Below, piece by piece: positions 1 through 9,238 of a DNA stretch of 64,000 bases (position 1 is the stretch's first letter; each line of letters opens with the position of its first letter). A program made the position numbers and the translations under genes. Below the pieces are notes generated by a model that worked only from the letters and a program-made list of their open reading frames with translations, was not told where the DNA came from and searched no databases. The stretch is from assembly GCA_017938405.1 (NCBI GenBank), contig JAGBBP010000011.1:1-64000 (forward strand), read 5' to 3'. This DNA comes from Lachnospiraceae bacterium (lineage in GTDB: Bacteria; Bacillota; Clostridia; Lachnospirales; Lachnospiraceae).

Positions 1-114
1 CCGGGTAGTTATCAGTCCGATAAGTACAATCAGGTAACCGCTGAGGCTGATCCGGTTGTTGTAACTGTTGTTGATGCAAAGAATGAGTTCGAATACGATT
101 TCAAACTTCTTTAA
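1..114 (+). CDS. C-terminal end of an unknown protein (partial)
   Basis: An open frame enters at base 1 and stops at TAA 112-114, giving 37 residues that end in EFEYDFKLL. The start lies outside the window. The segment is rich in D, V, T and Y like the tail of an extracellular or repeat-containing protein, but no family can be named. Most of it (bases 1-93) is duplicated in inverted orientation at 130-222, so it may not be an ordinary gene end. Confidence 0.4.
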   Translation, partial: PGSYQSDKYNQVTAEADPVVVTVVDAKNEFEYDFKLL

Positions 115-222
115 GTCCTTCTGTACGATTTCGAACTCATTCTTTGCATCAACAACAGTTACAACAACCGGATCAGCCTCAGCGGTTACCTGATTGTACT
201 TATCGGACTGATAACTACCCGG
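1..222. repeat. Perfect 93-bp inverted repeat with 36-nt loop
   Basis: Bases 1-93 are the exact reverse complement of 130-222, separated by 36 nt and followed on the + strand by TTTTTT (223-228). The left arm runs to the window edge and may extend further. The loop holds a second short direct repeat (TACGATTTC at 94 and 124). No mismatches were seen, so the duplication is recent, actively maintained, or an assembly fold-back. Confidence 0.9.
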
Positions 223-312
223 TTTTTTGCCGTGTCGATTCTTAGAAAACAGCGGAGTTTTCGGTTGCTTTTCTGTCGTTTTCTGTGCGTTTTTTTGTCA
301 ATTTTTCGCTTT

Positions 313-342
313 GTTACTAATCATAAGTAACAGATTAGTAAC
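313..342. repeat. 10-bp inverted repeat just past the integrase stop codon
   Basis: GTTACTAATC (313-322) and GATTAGTAAC (333-342) are perfect inverted copies around a 10-nt spacer that itself contains GTAACA. A further TTAGTAACAAA lies inside the integrase gene near 877. It lies 5 nt downstream of the integrase stop. It could be a terminator stem, but there is no clear T-run, or a recombinase core site; neither is proven. Confidence 0.45.
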
Positions 343-346
343 AAAT

Positions 347-1522
347 TCAGATTTGGATTTTGTTGATTTCTGCGCGGAGCTCGTCCAGGGTACGGTGACC
401 GTAGACGGACTTTTCAATGTCTTTGCCGAGGCTGTGTCCCATAAGGAAATGCTTGGAGACTTCGTCTACTTTGTATTTGTCGCACAACCAGGAGAAGGTG
501 TGGCGACAATCGTGGGGCGTGTGCTTTTTGCCGTTTTCCGCATAGGCAATGCCGAGACGCTCTAACGTAGGGTAGAAGAAGGTTTGCCTGAAGTTTGCTA
601 CCCGGAAGCCCGGAAAGTTCTTGCGGAAGTTTAGGGCAAAGGTGCGGATAGAGTCATGGAACGGGACAATCCGGCCTTTTCCTGCGGAGGTTTTGACACC
701 GCCTTTAAAATAAAGTTCTTCCTTATTGATTTCAATGGTTTCAAAGGCTTTGATGCGGAATCCGCTGTATATCATGATGAGTATCATTTGCACGGTGCGG
801 TCCTTTTTGTTTTTCCACAATATCTCCAGTTCTGCCGGGGAGAAAGGCTCCCCTTTTTCGTTGTCGTCCTCGTGATTATTAGTAACAAACTGTGCATAGT
901 CCTTTTCGATGATGTCGTTTTCCAGCGCAAACCGGTACATTTGGGTAAATAATTTTTTTAGGTTACAGATGCTGGAATAGCCTAAATTACAGGTATCCAG
1001 CACTTCCTGCATGTCCTGTTTCCGCAGGTCCGAGAAGCGGAGCGCATGTAACGCCGCGCAGTTTTTGAAGGCGGATTCATAGGCTTGTCTGGAGGAACGG
1101 GACAGTTCTTTCCGTGAAGTTTCAAATTTTGATTTATAAAATTGTGAGTAGACCTCCGCAAAGGTGGAATTTCGCATATGCGGATCATAGGGAGCCCGCT
1201 GGTATTCGCTTAAAGCGGCGTAAGCGGAGTGCCAGTCTTTGAAATAACCGATGGCTGGGGGATGTTTTCCGGGAGCGCCGGAACCGGTTCCTGCGGTGGT
1301 AGGATAGGCAGCGTAAGGTCTGCTGCGGTTCCCGCTTAATTTTTTGATGCTTCCGTAACCGTTGGGGAGTTTTCTTCGTTTTCGCTCTTTTTTTGCCGGG
1401 ATGGGGGGACTGCTCCAAAGAGAGGATGGAGAGACAACGGATATGGGATATCCGCAACCGGGACAGGAGAATGCCCGGTCGGAAACCGCATGGCTGCATT
1501 CCGGACATGAGAGTAGTGCCAT
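347..1522 (-). CDS. Tyrosine recombinase/integrase with N-terminal zinc ribbon
   Basis: This 391-residue protein is a site-specific DNA recombinase. Residues 1-25 form a zinc ribbon (CPEC and CPGC pairs), followed by a basic linker (KKERKRRK), an SAM-like core-binding domain (about 115-215) and a catalytic domain. The catalytic set is visible: Arg in SGFRIKAFE, Lys in KTSAGKGRIVPF, HDCRHTF, GHSLG and the nucleophile Tyr in KSVYGHRT. AAGGAGG lies 7 nt before the ATG. The gene points toward the inverted repeat at 1-222 and is divergent from the next gene. The fused zinc ribbon is common in clostridial integrases but not in classical phage enzymes. No other phage or ICE genes are next to it, so its substrate site is unknown. 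Confidence 0.9.
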   Translation of the reverse strand: MALLSCPECSHAVSDRAFSCPGCGYPISVVSPSSLWSSPPIPAKKERKRRKLPNGYGSIKKLSGNRSRPYAAYPTTAGTGSGAPGKHPPAIGYFKDWHSAYAALSEYQRAPYDPHMRNSTFAEVYSQFYKSKFETSRKELSRSSRQAYESAFKNCAALHALRFSDLRKQDMQEVLDTCNLGYSSICNLKKLFTQMYRFALENDIIEKDYAQFVTNNHEDDNEKGEPFSPAELEILWKNKKDRTVQMILIMIYSGFRIKAFETIEINKEELYFKGGVKTSAGKGRIVPFHDSIRTFALNFRKNFPGFRVANFRQTFFYPTLERLGIAYAENGKKHTPHDCRHTFSWLCDKYKVDEVSKHFLMGHSLGKDIEKSVYGHRTLDELRAEINKIQI

Positions 1523-1604
1523 GATAAAACCTCCTTGTTTCTTTCTGTAAGTCTACTGATATGATACCATAGATTCGCTTTTATAAACATTTCATACAAA
1601 AAAC

Positions 1605-1632
1605 TTGAAGAAATATACGAAATGTGTATAAT
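1605..1632 (+). promoter_or_regulatory. Sigma-A-type promoter
   Basis: TTGAAG (1605-1610), a 16-nt spacer and a perfect TATAAT (1627-1632). Transcription would start near 1639, which makes the upstream in-frame ATG at 1638 essentially leaderless and supports the ATG at 1680 as the true start. Confidence 0.65.
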
Positions 1633-1679
1633 AGTATATGGGATTTTTTGTCCTTAAAACGATTAAAGGAATGAATGTG

Positions 1680-3575
1680 ATGGCAAAGAAATATTCTCAT
1701 AAATCAAAATTTCAATTGCCGAAGGAGGGTTACTGGGGCGCGTTTTTTCGTATGCTTCCGGCAATTTTAACGGTAGGACTGGTACCGCTGATTGTTCGCG
1801 TGTATATGCACGAGACGGAATTGACCGAATACGGTTGGTTTAGTATGAAAGAAATGGATTTCGAGTTCTTTCTGGCGTCCAAGTCCGTTGTTTTGATGTT
1901 GCTTATGTTTGTGATGGCGGGTTGTATCGGCGTACGTCTTTGGAAGGAAAAGAAGAAGATTCCGTTTGCGAAGATTTTGATTCCGCTGTTTGCTTATGGG
2001 GCCCTGGCTTTTTTATCGGCCTGTGTTTCTGTAAAGAAGAGTTTCTCTTTCGGCGGCGGCTACGAGCAGTTTGAGTCCGTATGGGTACTGCTTGGTTATG
2101 TACTGGTGGTATACTATGTATTTTTATATGCAACGGAGGAATTAGAACTCCGGGTGCTGACGGATGCGGTTTGCTTCGGTGCTACGATTATCGGTATTCT
2201 CGGTACGTTTCAGGGGCTCGGAATGGACTTTTTGGCGAATCCGCTGGTGCAGAAACTGATTACCACCGACCGCTTTTTACGGATGGCGGGCGGAAGTCTT
2301 TCTTTGAATTTTACCGACGGACAGGCTATGGCGACATTATACAATCCGAACTACTTGGGTGTGTACGGTTCTTTTATGATTCCGTTTCTTGCCATGTTAC
2401 TTTTGTATGAGAAGAGCAAGTGGCGCCGTATCTGGCACATTGCGGATTTTATTCTGGTGGCGGTGGCGTTACTTTCCAGCCGTTCCCGTGCGGGCCTCAT
2501 TGCGGCGGTAGCAGCCCTTTGTGTGGCCCTGGTGGTTTGCTGCAAGCCTTTGATAAAGTACTGGTATCTGACGATTCCGGCGGTGAATTTTGCCGTGGTG
2601 ATTTTACTTTTGGTAAATGCCTATAACGATAATTTGATTTTTGACCGTTTGCAGAATATTTTTGCAAAGGATAATGTGAAGGTGGAAGAGTTTGTCGCGG
2701 AAGACGGTACGGTAGTACGTAAAACCGGGCTTACGGAGTTGTACACCACGGAAGAGTCTGTGGTCATGACTTACAATGATGTGACGGTGCATATTTATAT
2801 GTATAACGAGGATGGATATTTCGGGCTGTATTCCTTGATTGATAACGAGGAGCAGACGGAGATGAAGGCAGAGGGAGAGGAGATGCGCTTTTCTTTTGTC
2901 CATCCGGCACTGAGCGGTGTAAGCGCGGTTCCGTTAGAGGTGGAGGAGTATGCCGGCTTTATACTGGAGGTGAACGGCAAATGGCCGTTTGTGTATAACG
3001 ATGAGTTGGGGAAGTTCCAATATGTACGTAGATATGAAACCGCAGAAGGAATTGATGTGTATAAGCAGTCCGATATGATTATGGCAGAGTCCTTCGGTTT
3101 TGCGGACCGGCAACGCTTTTTCTCCGGACGAGGGTATATTTGGAGTCGGACCATTCCACTGTTAAAGGAGCATATTTTCCTTGGCTCCGGACCGGATACT
3201 TTCCTGTTGGAGTTTCCGCAGAATGATTATTTAAAGATGCAGCAAAACGGGTTCGGCGGAGGCATGGTTATGACAAAGCCCCACAGTATGTATTTGCAGG
3301 TGGGTGTGCAGACCGGTGTGCTTTCCCTGCTTTGTCTGTTGGTATTTTACGGATGGTATGCGATATGGTGTCTGCGCCTGTATTGGTTCCGTAATATGGG
3401 TACATTGACAGAAGGCTTGGGAGTATCTGTTTTTATTGCCAGCATCGGTTATATGATTTCCGGTATTTCCAACGACTCCATGGTGGTAACCGGACCGGTA
3501 TTCTGGACGCTAATCGGTCTCGGCGTGGCGGCCAATGCCATGGTGGCAAAGAAACGGAAGGAAGAGTCTGCTTAG
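1680..3575 (+). CDS. O-antigen ligase/polymerase-like multi-pass membrane protein
   Basis: About 631 residues from ATG 1680 (AAAGGA 9 nt upstream); an ATG at 1638 is also in frame but overlaps the predicted transcription start. There are about ten to twelve hydrophobic segments in two clusters (about 20-300 and 520-620). Between them is a 200-residue extracytoplasmic loop rich in D, E and Y. The motifs SSRSRAG and NPNYLG in the first cluster and the late loop with GSGPDTF and PHSMYLQ are typical of the Wzy_C/WaaL family, which joins or polymerises surface glycans on lipid carriers. The unusually long central loop is not typical. There is no glycan cluster around it, so the substrate cannot be guessed. 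Confidence 0.75.
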   Translation: MAKKYSHKSKFQLPKEGYWGAFFRMLPAILTVGLVPLIVRVYMHETELTEYGWFSMKEMDFEFFLASKSVVLMLLMFVMAGCIGVRLWKEKKKIPFAKILIPLFAYGALAFLSACVSVKKSFSFGGGYEQFESVWVLLGYVLVVYYVFLYATEELELRVLTDAVCFGATIIGILGTFQGLGMDFLANPLVQKLITTDRFLRMAGGSLSLNFTDGQAMATLYNPNYLGVYGSFMIPFLAMLLLYEKSKWRRIWHIADFILVAVALLSSRSRAGLIAAVAALCVALVVCCKPLIKYWYLTIPAVNFAVVILLLVNAYNDNLIFDRLQNIFAKDNVKVEEFVAEDGTVVRKTGLTELYTTEESVVMTYNDVTVHIYMYNEDGYFGLYSLIDNEEQTEMKAEGEEMRFSFVHPALSGVSAVPLEVEEYAGFILEVNGKWPFVYNDELGKFQYVRRYETAEGIDVYKQSDMIMAESFGFADRQRFFSGRGYIWSRTIPLLKEHIFLGSGPDTFLLEFPQNDYLKMQQNGFGGGMVMTKPHSMYLQVGVQTGVLSLLCLLVFYGWYAIWCLRLYWFRNMGTLTEGLGVSVFIASIGYMISGISNDSMVVTGPVFWTLIGLGVAANAMVAKKRKEESA

Positions 3576-3590
3576 CGGACTCTTTTTTTG
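3563..3590 (+). terminator. Intrinsic terminator after the O-antigen-ligase-like gene
   Basis: A stem AGAGTCTGC / GCGGACTCT with a three-base loop is followed by seven T. The stop codon lies in the loop region, so the hairpin overlaps the last codons. Confidence 0.8.
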
Positions 3591-3616
3591 CGTTTTCCTG
3601 TGGGTTTGCCATGAAT

Positions 3617-3645
3617 CTGACATATAGTAATCCTATACTTACTAT
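3617..3645 (+). promoter_or_regulatory. Promoter of the SH3-glucosaminidase gene
   Basis: CTGACA (3617-3622), 17-nt spacer, TACTAT (3640-3645). An inverted repeat ATAGTAA...TTACTAT overlaps the spacer and -10, a plausible operator. The 5' UTR would be about 80 nt. Confidence 0.5.
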
Positions 3646-3733
3646 GGTACATTGGAAGAGGTATAACTACCAAATATGGATAAAATACAGATAGGGTGGT
3701 TTTTTGAATTACTGGATTAAAGGAGAACGTGGA

Positions 3734-6700
3734 ATGAGGACACAAAAGCGGAAAAGAAGAGGATATGCAGGTTTGGCACTGTTGCTTTGCGCAGGGCTTT
3801 TATTTGGAGAAGTTGCAACTGCTTCGCCGAAGGTTTCCTATGCGGCGGAAGAAGGAAAGATTATTGCGTCCAGCTTATATGTAAGAAGCGGTCCGAGTAC
3901 CAGTTACAGCAAGATGACGGTAAACGGGCAGGATGTTTATTTGACAAAGAATGCTACGGTGGAGATTTTGGACGAAGAGGGCGGCTGGTACCGGATTAAG
4001 GCGACTTTTTCCGGGAAAGAGGTGACCGGCTATGTCAGCGGGAAGTATGTTTCGAAAACAACTGCGACCGCCACTGCTACGCCGACGGTAACACCGACGA
4101 AAAAGCCTTCCGCCACGACGGTTCCGTCCCAAGGGACATCCCAGGGGACCCAGGCTACCGAGTTTTCCGTTCCGGCCCAGATTTGGGTATCGGAATTAAA
4201 TATCAGAGAGTCTGCGGGGACTTCCGGAGCGATTTTGGATACGGTAAAGACCGGGACGAAGGTGACTGCCATCGGTCAGGTGTATGTAGGTTCCGAGAAA
4301 TGGTATAAAGTGACCTATACTTCCGGAGGCAAAGCGATTACCGGTTATGCGTACGGACCGTACGTTACGTTGAATGCACCGCTTCCGACGGCAACGCCGA
4401 AGCCGGCTACACCGCCGAGCCCGACGCCGGTGCCGGTGCAGGGAGAGGGGAATTATGCGGATACCATGTCCGTTCCCGCAAAGGTATCAGCCAGTGTGGT
4501 AAACGTACGTAGCGGAGCCGGTACGGATAAGGAATTGATTACTTCTTTAAGAAACGGGTTTTCGGTTGTTGTAACCGGTGTTTTTGTGGAAGACGGAGAT
4601 ACCTGGTATCGTATTAATTATGAAGATGGCGGAGTACAGAAAGAGGGTTATGTATTCGGTTTGTATGTGACATTAAACGGAACGATTCCGACGGCAACGC
4701 CGGTACCGACCGCGACACCGGTTCCGACGGCGACACCGGTTCCGACGGCAACGCCTGTGCCGACAGAATCCCCGACTCCGACTGTCACACCGGTTCCGAC
4801 GGAACCGTCACCGGAAGCAGAACTTGGGACCTTTCCGGCAAAGATTATTGCTACGGAATTGAATTTGCGTGATGCAGCGGGGACTGCGTCCAATGTGTTG
4901 AAGGTTTTAAAAACCGGGGATGAGGTAACCGTAATCGGGGAGACTATGGTAGACTCCGAGAAATGGTACCGGGTTCGATTGACCGATACAGAAGGCTATG
5001 TATTAAGCAACTACGTCGCTCCGGATTTCACAAAGCGACCGGAAGGTTCGGTGACGGAACGGGTAAGACTTCGTTCGGCGGCAGCTTCCAATGCTGCGTA
5101 TGTAAAGACCGGCGCCGGTGCAATTGCGACCGCCGACAAAGGGACTGCGGTTGTTCTTTTAGAAGAGAAGGTCGTAGGGAGTCAGAAATGGTTTAAGATT
5201 TCCTGTGAAGTAAAAGGGGAAACGGTAGAAGGTTATGCATTGGCATCTGCGGTAAAACTTGGAAAGGTGGCACCGGCTGTTACGCCGACACCTACGCCGG
5301 CACCGACTGCAACCCCGACGCCGACTGCAACCCCTACACCGGCATCGACCGCGACGCCGAAGCCGACTGCAACGCCGAAGCCGACCGCGACGCCGAAGCC
5401 GACTGCGACGCCGAAGCCGACGGCGACGCCGAAACCGACGGCGACACCGAAACCGACCGCAACGCCAACGCCGACGCCGTTACCGACGGCAACTCCGGTG
5501 GCGGATGCAAAGGAGAATGCCGCAGGAAAACAAATTGGTGTAGGTTACGGAGTTCATCCGAAGTCGGATGTTATGACAATAAAATCCCTTCCGTTAGACG
5601 GCGTGCCGACGGTGAAGGAAGAGGGAACCAGCAATGCGGTTTTGGTCTATCGGGAGACGGAGCTTAAGTTATACGGCCTGTATGCGGATGCGAAGGACCG
5701 GTTGTATCGTCATGTGGGCGTAACGTATAAAGGAAAAGAATATTACGGATATGTTTTAGAAAAGTATATCACAATTAAGGAAGAAGTTAAGCCGGAACAG
5801 CCGGAGGATCCAAAGGTAACCGGAGCACCGACGGTATCCGGTGCTCCGGCCGCAACGCCGACGCCTGGTGTGAAGTCCTGGGAGGATGCAAAAGCGGGAA
5901 CCGAGGGAGAGAAGAAGGGTTCGGGTAATGCTACACATCCGAAGTCGGCTTCCATGACTATGAAGGAGTTGCCGAAGAGCGGCGCCGGAACGGTAAAGAC
6001 AAAGGGAAGTACGACGAATCCGGTTTTGATTACCCCGGAGGATGTTTTGACGTTATATGACCTTTACGAAGATCAGGGTGGCAAAGTATATCGCCATGTA
6101 GGTGTAGAATATCGCGGAGAGATGTACTACGGCTATATTTTAGAAAATCGTGTTGTGATAAAAGAGGAAACTTCGGGAACAACGCCGACGCCGACTCCGG
6201 GTCTGGATATCTGGGGAGATGAAGACGGCGAGCAGGGGGTAGCTGCAGATTTTGAACTGAGTTTGAAACAACAGAATTTCCCGGAATCTTATAAAGCTTA
6301 CTTACGTAGCTTACATGTGGAGCATCCGAACTGGATTTTTAAAGCATATCATACCGGTTTGGATTGGGATACGGCAATCCGGGAGGAAAATATTCCAGGT
6401 AAGAACCTGATTCCGAACAGTTCCGGTATCGGATGGAAGTCTTTGGAAGAGGGTGCGTATAACTGGAAGACCGATAGTTTTATCGTATATGACGGTTCGA
6501 CCTGGGTAACTGCGTCGAAGGCGGCACTGGAATATTATATGGACCCGCGTAATTTCCTGGATGATAAGACGGTATTTCAGTTTGAAGTATTGGCCTATGA
6601 CCCGTCCTATCAGGATTTGGAAGGCGTAGAGAATATTTTAAAGTATACGCCGCTGTATCAGACTACCTATGCATACAAGGATGAGACCGGAGAGACACAG

Positions 6701-7537
6701 AACATCAGCTATGCGGAGACCTTTATCAAAGCAGCGGAATATTCCGGTGTAAGTCCGTATCATTTGGCTACCCGTGTAAAGCAGGAGGTCATTACCGGTA
6801 CTACAACGGTCAGCAACAGTGTGACCGGAACCGTCAGCGGTTTTGAAGGATTGTATAATTTTTACAATATCGGGGCATACCATAGTACACAGCCGGGTGG
6901 TGCAATCGCAAACGGCTTAAAGTACGCAAAATACGGAAAGAGCAACAATGATGCACTGAATGAGGGTTCTTTGATTCCGTGGGATAACCGATACAGAGCC
7001 ATTGTGGGCGGGGCCTTTATTATCGGAGATTCTTATATTAACCGCGGACAGAATACGATTTATCTGCAAAAGTTTAACATGACGCCTGTGTATACATACA
7101 GTCATCAGTATATGGCAAACGTGGTGGCACCGTCTTCGGAAGGAAAGAAGACTTCCCAGGCATATACCGGTGAGATGGAAAGCCCGATTGTATTCTCAAT
7201 TCCGGTATTCTACAACATGCCGGAGGAGGCATGCCCGGCACCGACGACTGCATATAACCCGAATAATTATTTGTCCAAGCTTTCCGTAGAAACCATAGAC
7301 GGTACAGCATATAAGCTGACGCCGAGTTTTAACGGAACCGCGGAGCAGATGTATTCTCTGATCGTGGAGAACAGCACGGAGGTAATCAATGTGAAGGCAA
7401 CGGCAGTTAGTAAAAAGGCGGTGGTAATCGGAGACGGTTATCAGGAACTGGAAGTTGGCCAAAACGAGATTATTGTACGGGTAATTGCGGAAGACGGAAC
7501 CGAACGAGAGTATGTACTGTATGTGGTAAGAGAATAG
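3734..7537 (+). CDS. Secreted multi-SH3 cell-wall glucosaminidase with Thr-Pro linkers
   Basis: This 1267-residue protein starts at ATG 3734 (AAAGGAG upstream; a TTG at 3704 is in frame but has no ribosome site). It has a signal peptide with KRKRR followed by [11 protein letters not shown]. Five bacterial SH3 domains occupy roughly residues 40-510, each with an LNIRES/VNVRSG-type core and GYV end. They are separated by TP-rich linkers. A long PTATPKP tract (about 530-590) and two related 75-residue repeats (about 600-820, both with HPKS and LYRHVGV/VYRHVGV) follow. A glucosaminidase domain (about 840-1165) carries the acid in TRVKQE. A cadherin-like beta-sandwich forms the last 90 residues. 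It probably binds and cuts peptidoglycan or a wall polymer. The next gene carries the same C-terminal beta-sandwich type, which suggests a functional pair. Confidence 0.85.
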   Translation: MRTQKRKRRGYAGLALLLCAGLLFGEVATASPKVSYAAEEGKIIASSLYVRSGPSTSYSKMTVNGQDVYLTKNATVEILDEEGGWYRIKATFSGKEVTGYVSGKYVSKTTATATATPTVTPTKKPSATTVPSQGTSQGTQATEFSVPAQIWVSELNIRESAGTSGAILDTVKTGTKVTAIGQVYVGSEKWYKVTYTSGGKAITGYAYGPYVTLNAPLPTATPKPATPPSPTPVPVQGEGNYADTMSVPAKVSASVVNVRSGAGTDKELITSLRNGFSVVVTGVFVEDGDTWYRINYEDGGVQKEGYVFGLYVTLNGTIPTATPVPTATPVPTATPVPTATPVPTESPTPTVTPVPTEPSPEAELGTFPAKIIATELNLRDAAGTASNVLKVLKTGDEVTVIGETMVDSEKWYRVRLTDTEGYVLSNYVAPDFTKRPEGSVTERVRLRSAAASNAAYVKTGAGAIATADKGTAVVLLEEKVVGSQKWFKISCEVKGETVEGYALASAVKLGKVAPAVTPTPTPAPTATPTPTATPTPASTATPKPTATPKPTATPKPTATPKPTATPKPTATPKPTATPTPTPLPTATPVADAKENAAGKQIGVGYGVHPKSDVMTIKSLPLDGVPTVKEEGTSNAVLVYRETELKLYGLYADAKDRLYRHVGVTYKGKEYYGYVLEKYITIKEEVKPEQPEDPKVTGAPTVSGAPAATPTPGVKSWEDAKAGTEGEKKGSGNATHPKSASMTMKELPKSGAGTVKTKGSTTNPVLITPEDVLTLYDLYEDQGGKVYRHVGVEYRGEMYYGYILENRVVIKEETSGTTPTPTPGLDIWGDEDGEQGVAADFELSLKQQNFPESYKAYLRSLHVEHPNWIFKAYHTGLDWDTAIREENIPGKNLIPNSSGIGWKSLEEGAYNWKTDSFIVYDGSTWVTASKAALEYYMDPRNFLDDKTVFQFEVLAYDPSYQDLEGVENILKYTPLYQTTYAYKDETGETQNISYAETFIKAAEYSGVSPYHLATRVKQEVITGTTTVSNSVTGTVSGFEGLYNFYNIGAYHSTQPGGAIANGLKYAKYGKSNNDALNEGSLIPWDNRYRAIVGGAFIIGDSYINRGQNTIYLQKFNMTPVYTYSHQYMANVVAPSSEGKKTSQAYTGEMESPIVFSIPVFYNMPEEACPAPTTAYNPNNYLSKLSVETIDGTAYKLTPSFNGTAEQMYSLIVENSTEVINVKATAVSKKAVVIGDGYQELEVGQNEIIVRVIAEDGTEREYVLYVVRE
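5341..5475 (+). repeat. 18-bp tandem repeat encoding KPTATP
   Basis: About seven near-identical 18-bp units encode a Thr-Pro linker inside the glucosaminidase gene. Wobble positions vary between units (CCGACTGCAACG, CCGACCGCGACG). Shorter PTATPVP units occur at 4680-4810. Such tracts change length easily. Confidence 0.85.
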
Positions 7538-7552
7538 CAGAGGAGAATCGGA

Positions 7553-8815
7553 ATGAAACAGAAGCTGTTTTTTGTCCTGCTTGCAGCGATGATACTATTT
7601 GGCGCAAAAGAAACGGTACAGGCAGCGGTTGCGACCATTGACTTACAGGTGGAACCGGAAATTGTGCGAGTGGAGGACCAGTTTGAAGTCTCTATTTTGA
7701 TTTCCGCACAACCGGTGGAAGGCGAAACGTTACAGGATGCCACCATCGGTGATTTTGAAGCATATTTGATTTACAATGCAGATGTAATGGAATTTGTTAC
7801 GGCACCTTCTTGTATTACAGGAGGTGCCGGTATGCTTAGAATTGCGGATGTGGGGGCAGCTCCCAGTGAAGGGAGTAGGAAATATGTGATACGTTTTCGT
7901 GCTTTGGAGCGGGGAACGGCGGATTTGTCTTTAGACAGCCGGCCGATGGTCTATTCCTACGGGATGGGGAATGCCATGTCGGTGTCCAGTAATGTTTTAA
8001 ATTTTGCAATTGAAGCGTCGAAAGATGCATCGGATAATGCCAATCTTTCCGCACTGAAGGTAAACCCGGGCAAGCTTTCTCCGGCTTTTGCCACCACGGT
8101 GCGGGAGTATGAGGTGTCTGTGCCTTTTGAAACGGAAATGATTGTGGTCAGTGCGCTGACCGAGGATGAGAATGCGAGAGTCGGAGTAAACGGAAGCACC
8201 GGTTTACAGGTGGGGCGGAATACGGTGGTTGTTACGGTTACGGCAGAAGATGGGACAGAAAAACGCTATTACCTTTATGTGACCAGAGAAAAGGAAGCGC
8301 CTGTACCGACGGAAGCGCCGGAAAAGCCAAAAGAGGACGGGTATGAAAAGGGACTGCATGCGGAAGAAAAGGGCGGTAGCGTTTTTCTAAACTATGCAGG
8401 TGCATATAAGGTGGCGGAGGATGCGACAGCTTATGTGGCGCCTACCGGCTATGAGGAAACCGTATTGTATGTGGATGGCCTCCGGATAAAGGCGTATGCA
8501 AAGCGTGATGTTCCGGACAGCACGTTTTTTGTGCTGGTGTTGGAAGACGAACTGGGAACCACGGGATATTACCGGTACGACAGAGAACAGCAGACCCTGC
8601 AACGTTTCAGCGAAGACGAGATTGTAATAAAGCAGGTTGTGGAAGAAGATAACAGCGCATTGTATGAGGCGTTGGATAAATACAAGGGACAGCAGGTATT
8701 GTTGCTGTTTTTACTGGCAATGTTTATTGCCCTCACGGTACTTTTGTTACTCATTACGGTACGGTTATACCGCCGTGATCATTCGGATGAGGATGAGTTT
8801 GATGTACGGGGATAA
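7553..8815 (+). CDS. Membrane-anchored cohesin-like plus cadherin-like protein
   Basis: This 420-residue protein has an N-terminal signal peptide (about 1-24) and a cohesin/BACON-like beta domain (about 28-150, with FEAYLIYNADVMEF). A cadherin-like beta-sandwich follows (about 160-245, ending RYYLYVTRE). Next come a Pro/Glu linker, an unknown extracellular domain (about 260-360) and one transmembrane helix (about 380-402) before a short acidic tail. It starts 15 nt after the glucosaminidase stop with AGGAG, so it is cotranscribed. The beta-sandwich matches the C-terminus of that enzyme (both end Y-LYV-RE). It probably displays or docks extracellular partners; a catalytic role is not visible. 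Confidence 0.7.
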   Translation: MKQKLFFVLLAAMILFGAKETVQAAVATIDLQVEPEIVRVEDQFEVSILISAQPVEGETLQDATIGDFEAYLIYNADVMEFVTAPSCITGGAGMLRIADVGAAPSEGSRKYVIRFRALERGTADLSLDSRPMVYSYGMGNAMSVSSNVLNFAIEASKDASDNANLSALKVNPGKLSPAFATTVREYEVSVPFETEMIVVSALTEDENARVGVNGSTGLQVGRNTVVVTVTAEDGTEKRYYLYVTREKEAPVPTEAPEKPKEDGYEKGLHAEEKGGSVFLNYAGAYKVAEDATAYVAPTGYEETVLYVDGLRIKAYAKRDVPDSTFFVLVLEDELGTTGYYRYDREQQTLQRFSEDEIVIKQVVEEDNSALYEALDKYKGQQVLLLFLLAMFIALTVLLLLITVRLYRRDHSDEDEFDVRG

Positions 8816-8838
8816 GGAAGAAAGAAGGTGTGCGATAC

Positions 8839-9213
8839 TTGGTAATCAGAATTGATTTCGGAAGTGAAGAAGCGCTGTATGTACAGCTGTATAACCAGAT
8901 AATTTACGGAATCGCCAATGCCCAGTTATTACCGGGGGATGTATTGCCTTCGGTACGGGATTTGGCGGAAGAAATCGGTATCAATATGCACACGGTAAAT
9001 AAAGCCTATGCGATTTTACGACAGGACGGCTATTTGCGTCTGGACCGCAGAAGCGGTGCGGTGGTAGCGGTCAACAGCGATAAGCTTCGGGCGATGGAGT
9101 TTTTAAAAAACGAGATGCGGATTTCTCTGGCAAAAGCATTGTGTCGCGGATTGACCGAAGAGGAAATTCACGGGGTGACCGATGAGGTATTACGGGAGTT
9201 TCAGATGAAATAG
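8839..9213 (+). CDS. GntR-family transcriptional regulator (YtrA-like)
   Basis: About 124 residues. The winged helix fills residues 10-75 with the family signature PSVRDLAEEIGIN, HTVNKAYAIL and GYL. A short helical tail replaces the usual large effector domain, as in the YtrA subgroup. TTG 8839 is preferred over GTG 8830 because AAGG stands at the right distance and relatives begin IRIDF. It lies directly between surface genes and clpC in one run of closely packed genes. YtrA regulators usually control linked transporters or stress genes; the target here is unknown. Confidence 0.8.
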   Translation: MVIRIDFGSEEALYVQLYNQIIYGIANAQLLPGDVLPSVRDLAEEIGINMHTVNKAYAILRQDGYLRLDRRSGAVVAVNSDKLRAMEFLKNEMRISLAKALCRGLTEEEIHGVTDEVLREFQMK

Positions 9214-9238
9214 AACGGGAAGACAGAAAGGGAACGTT

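Noticed and set aside
347-1522. Integrase as sign of a prophage or ICE in this window
   Set aside because: No capsid, conjugation, excisionase or replication genes follow; only the recombinase is present.
5341-5475. Regular repeats suggestive of a CRISPR array
   Set aside because: 18-bp units are contiguous, have no spacers and encode a Thr-Pro linker in frame.
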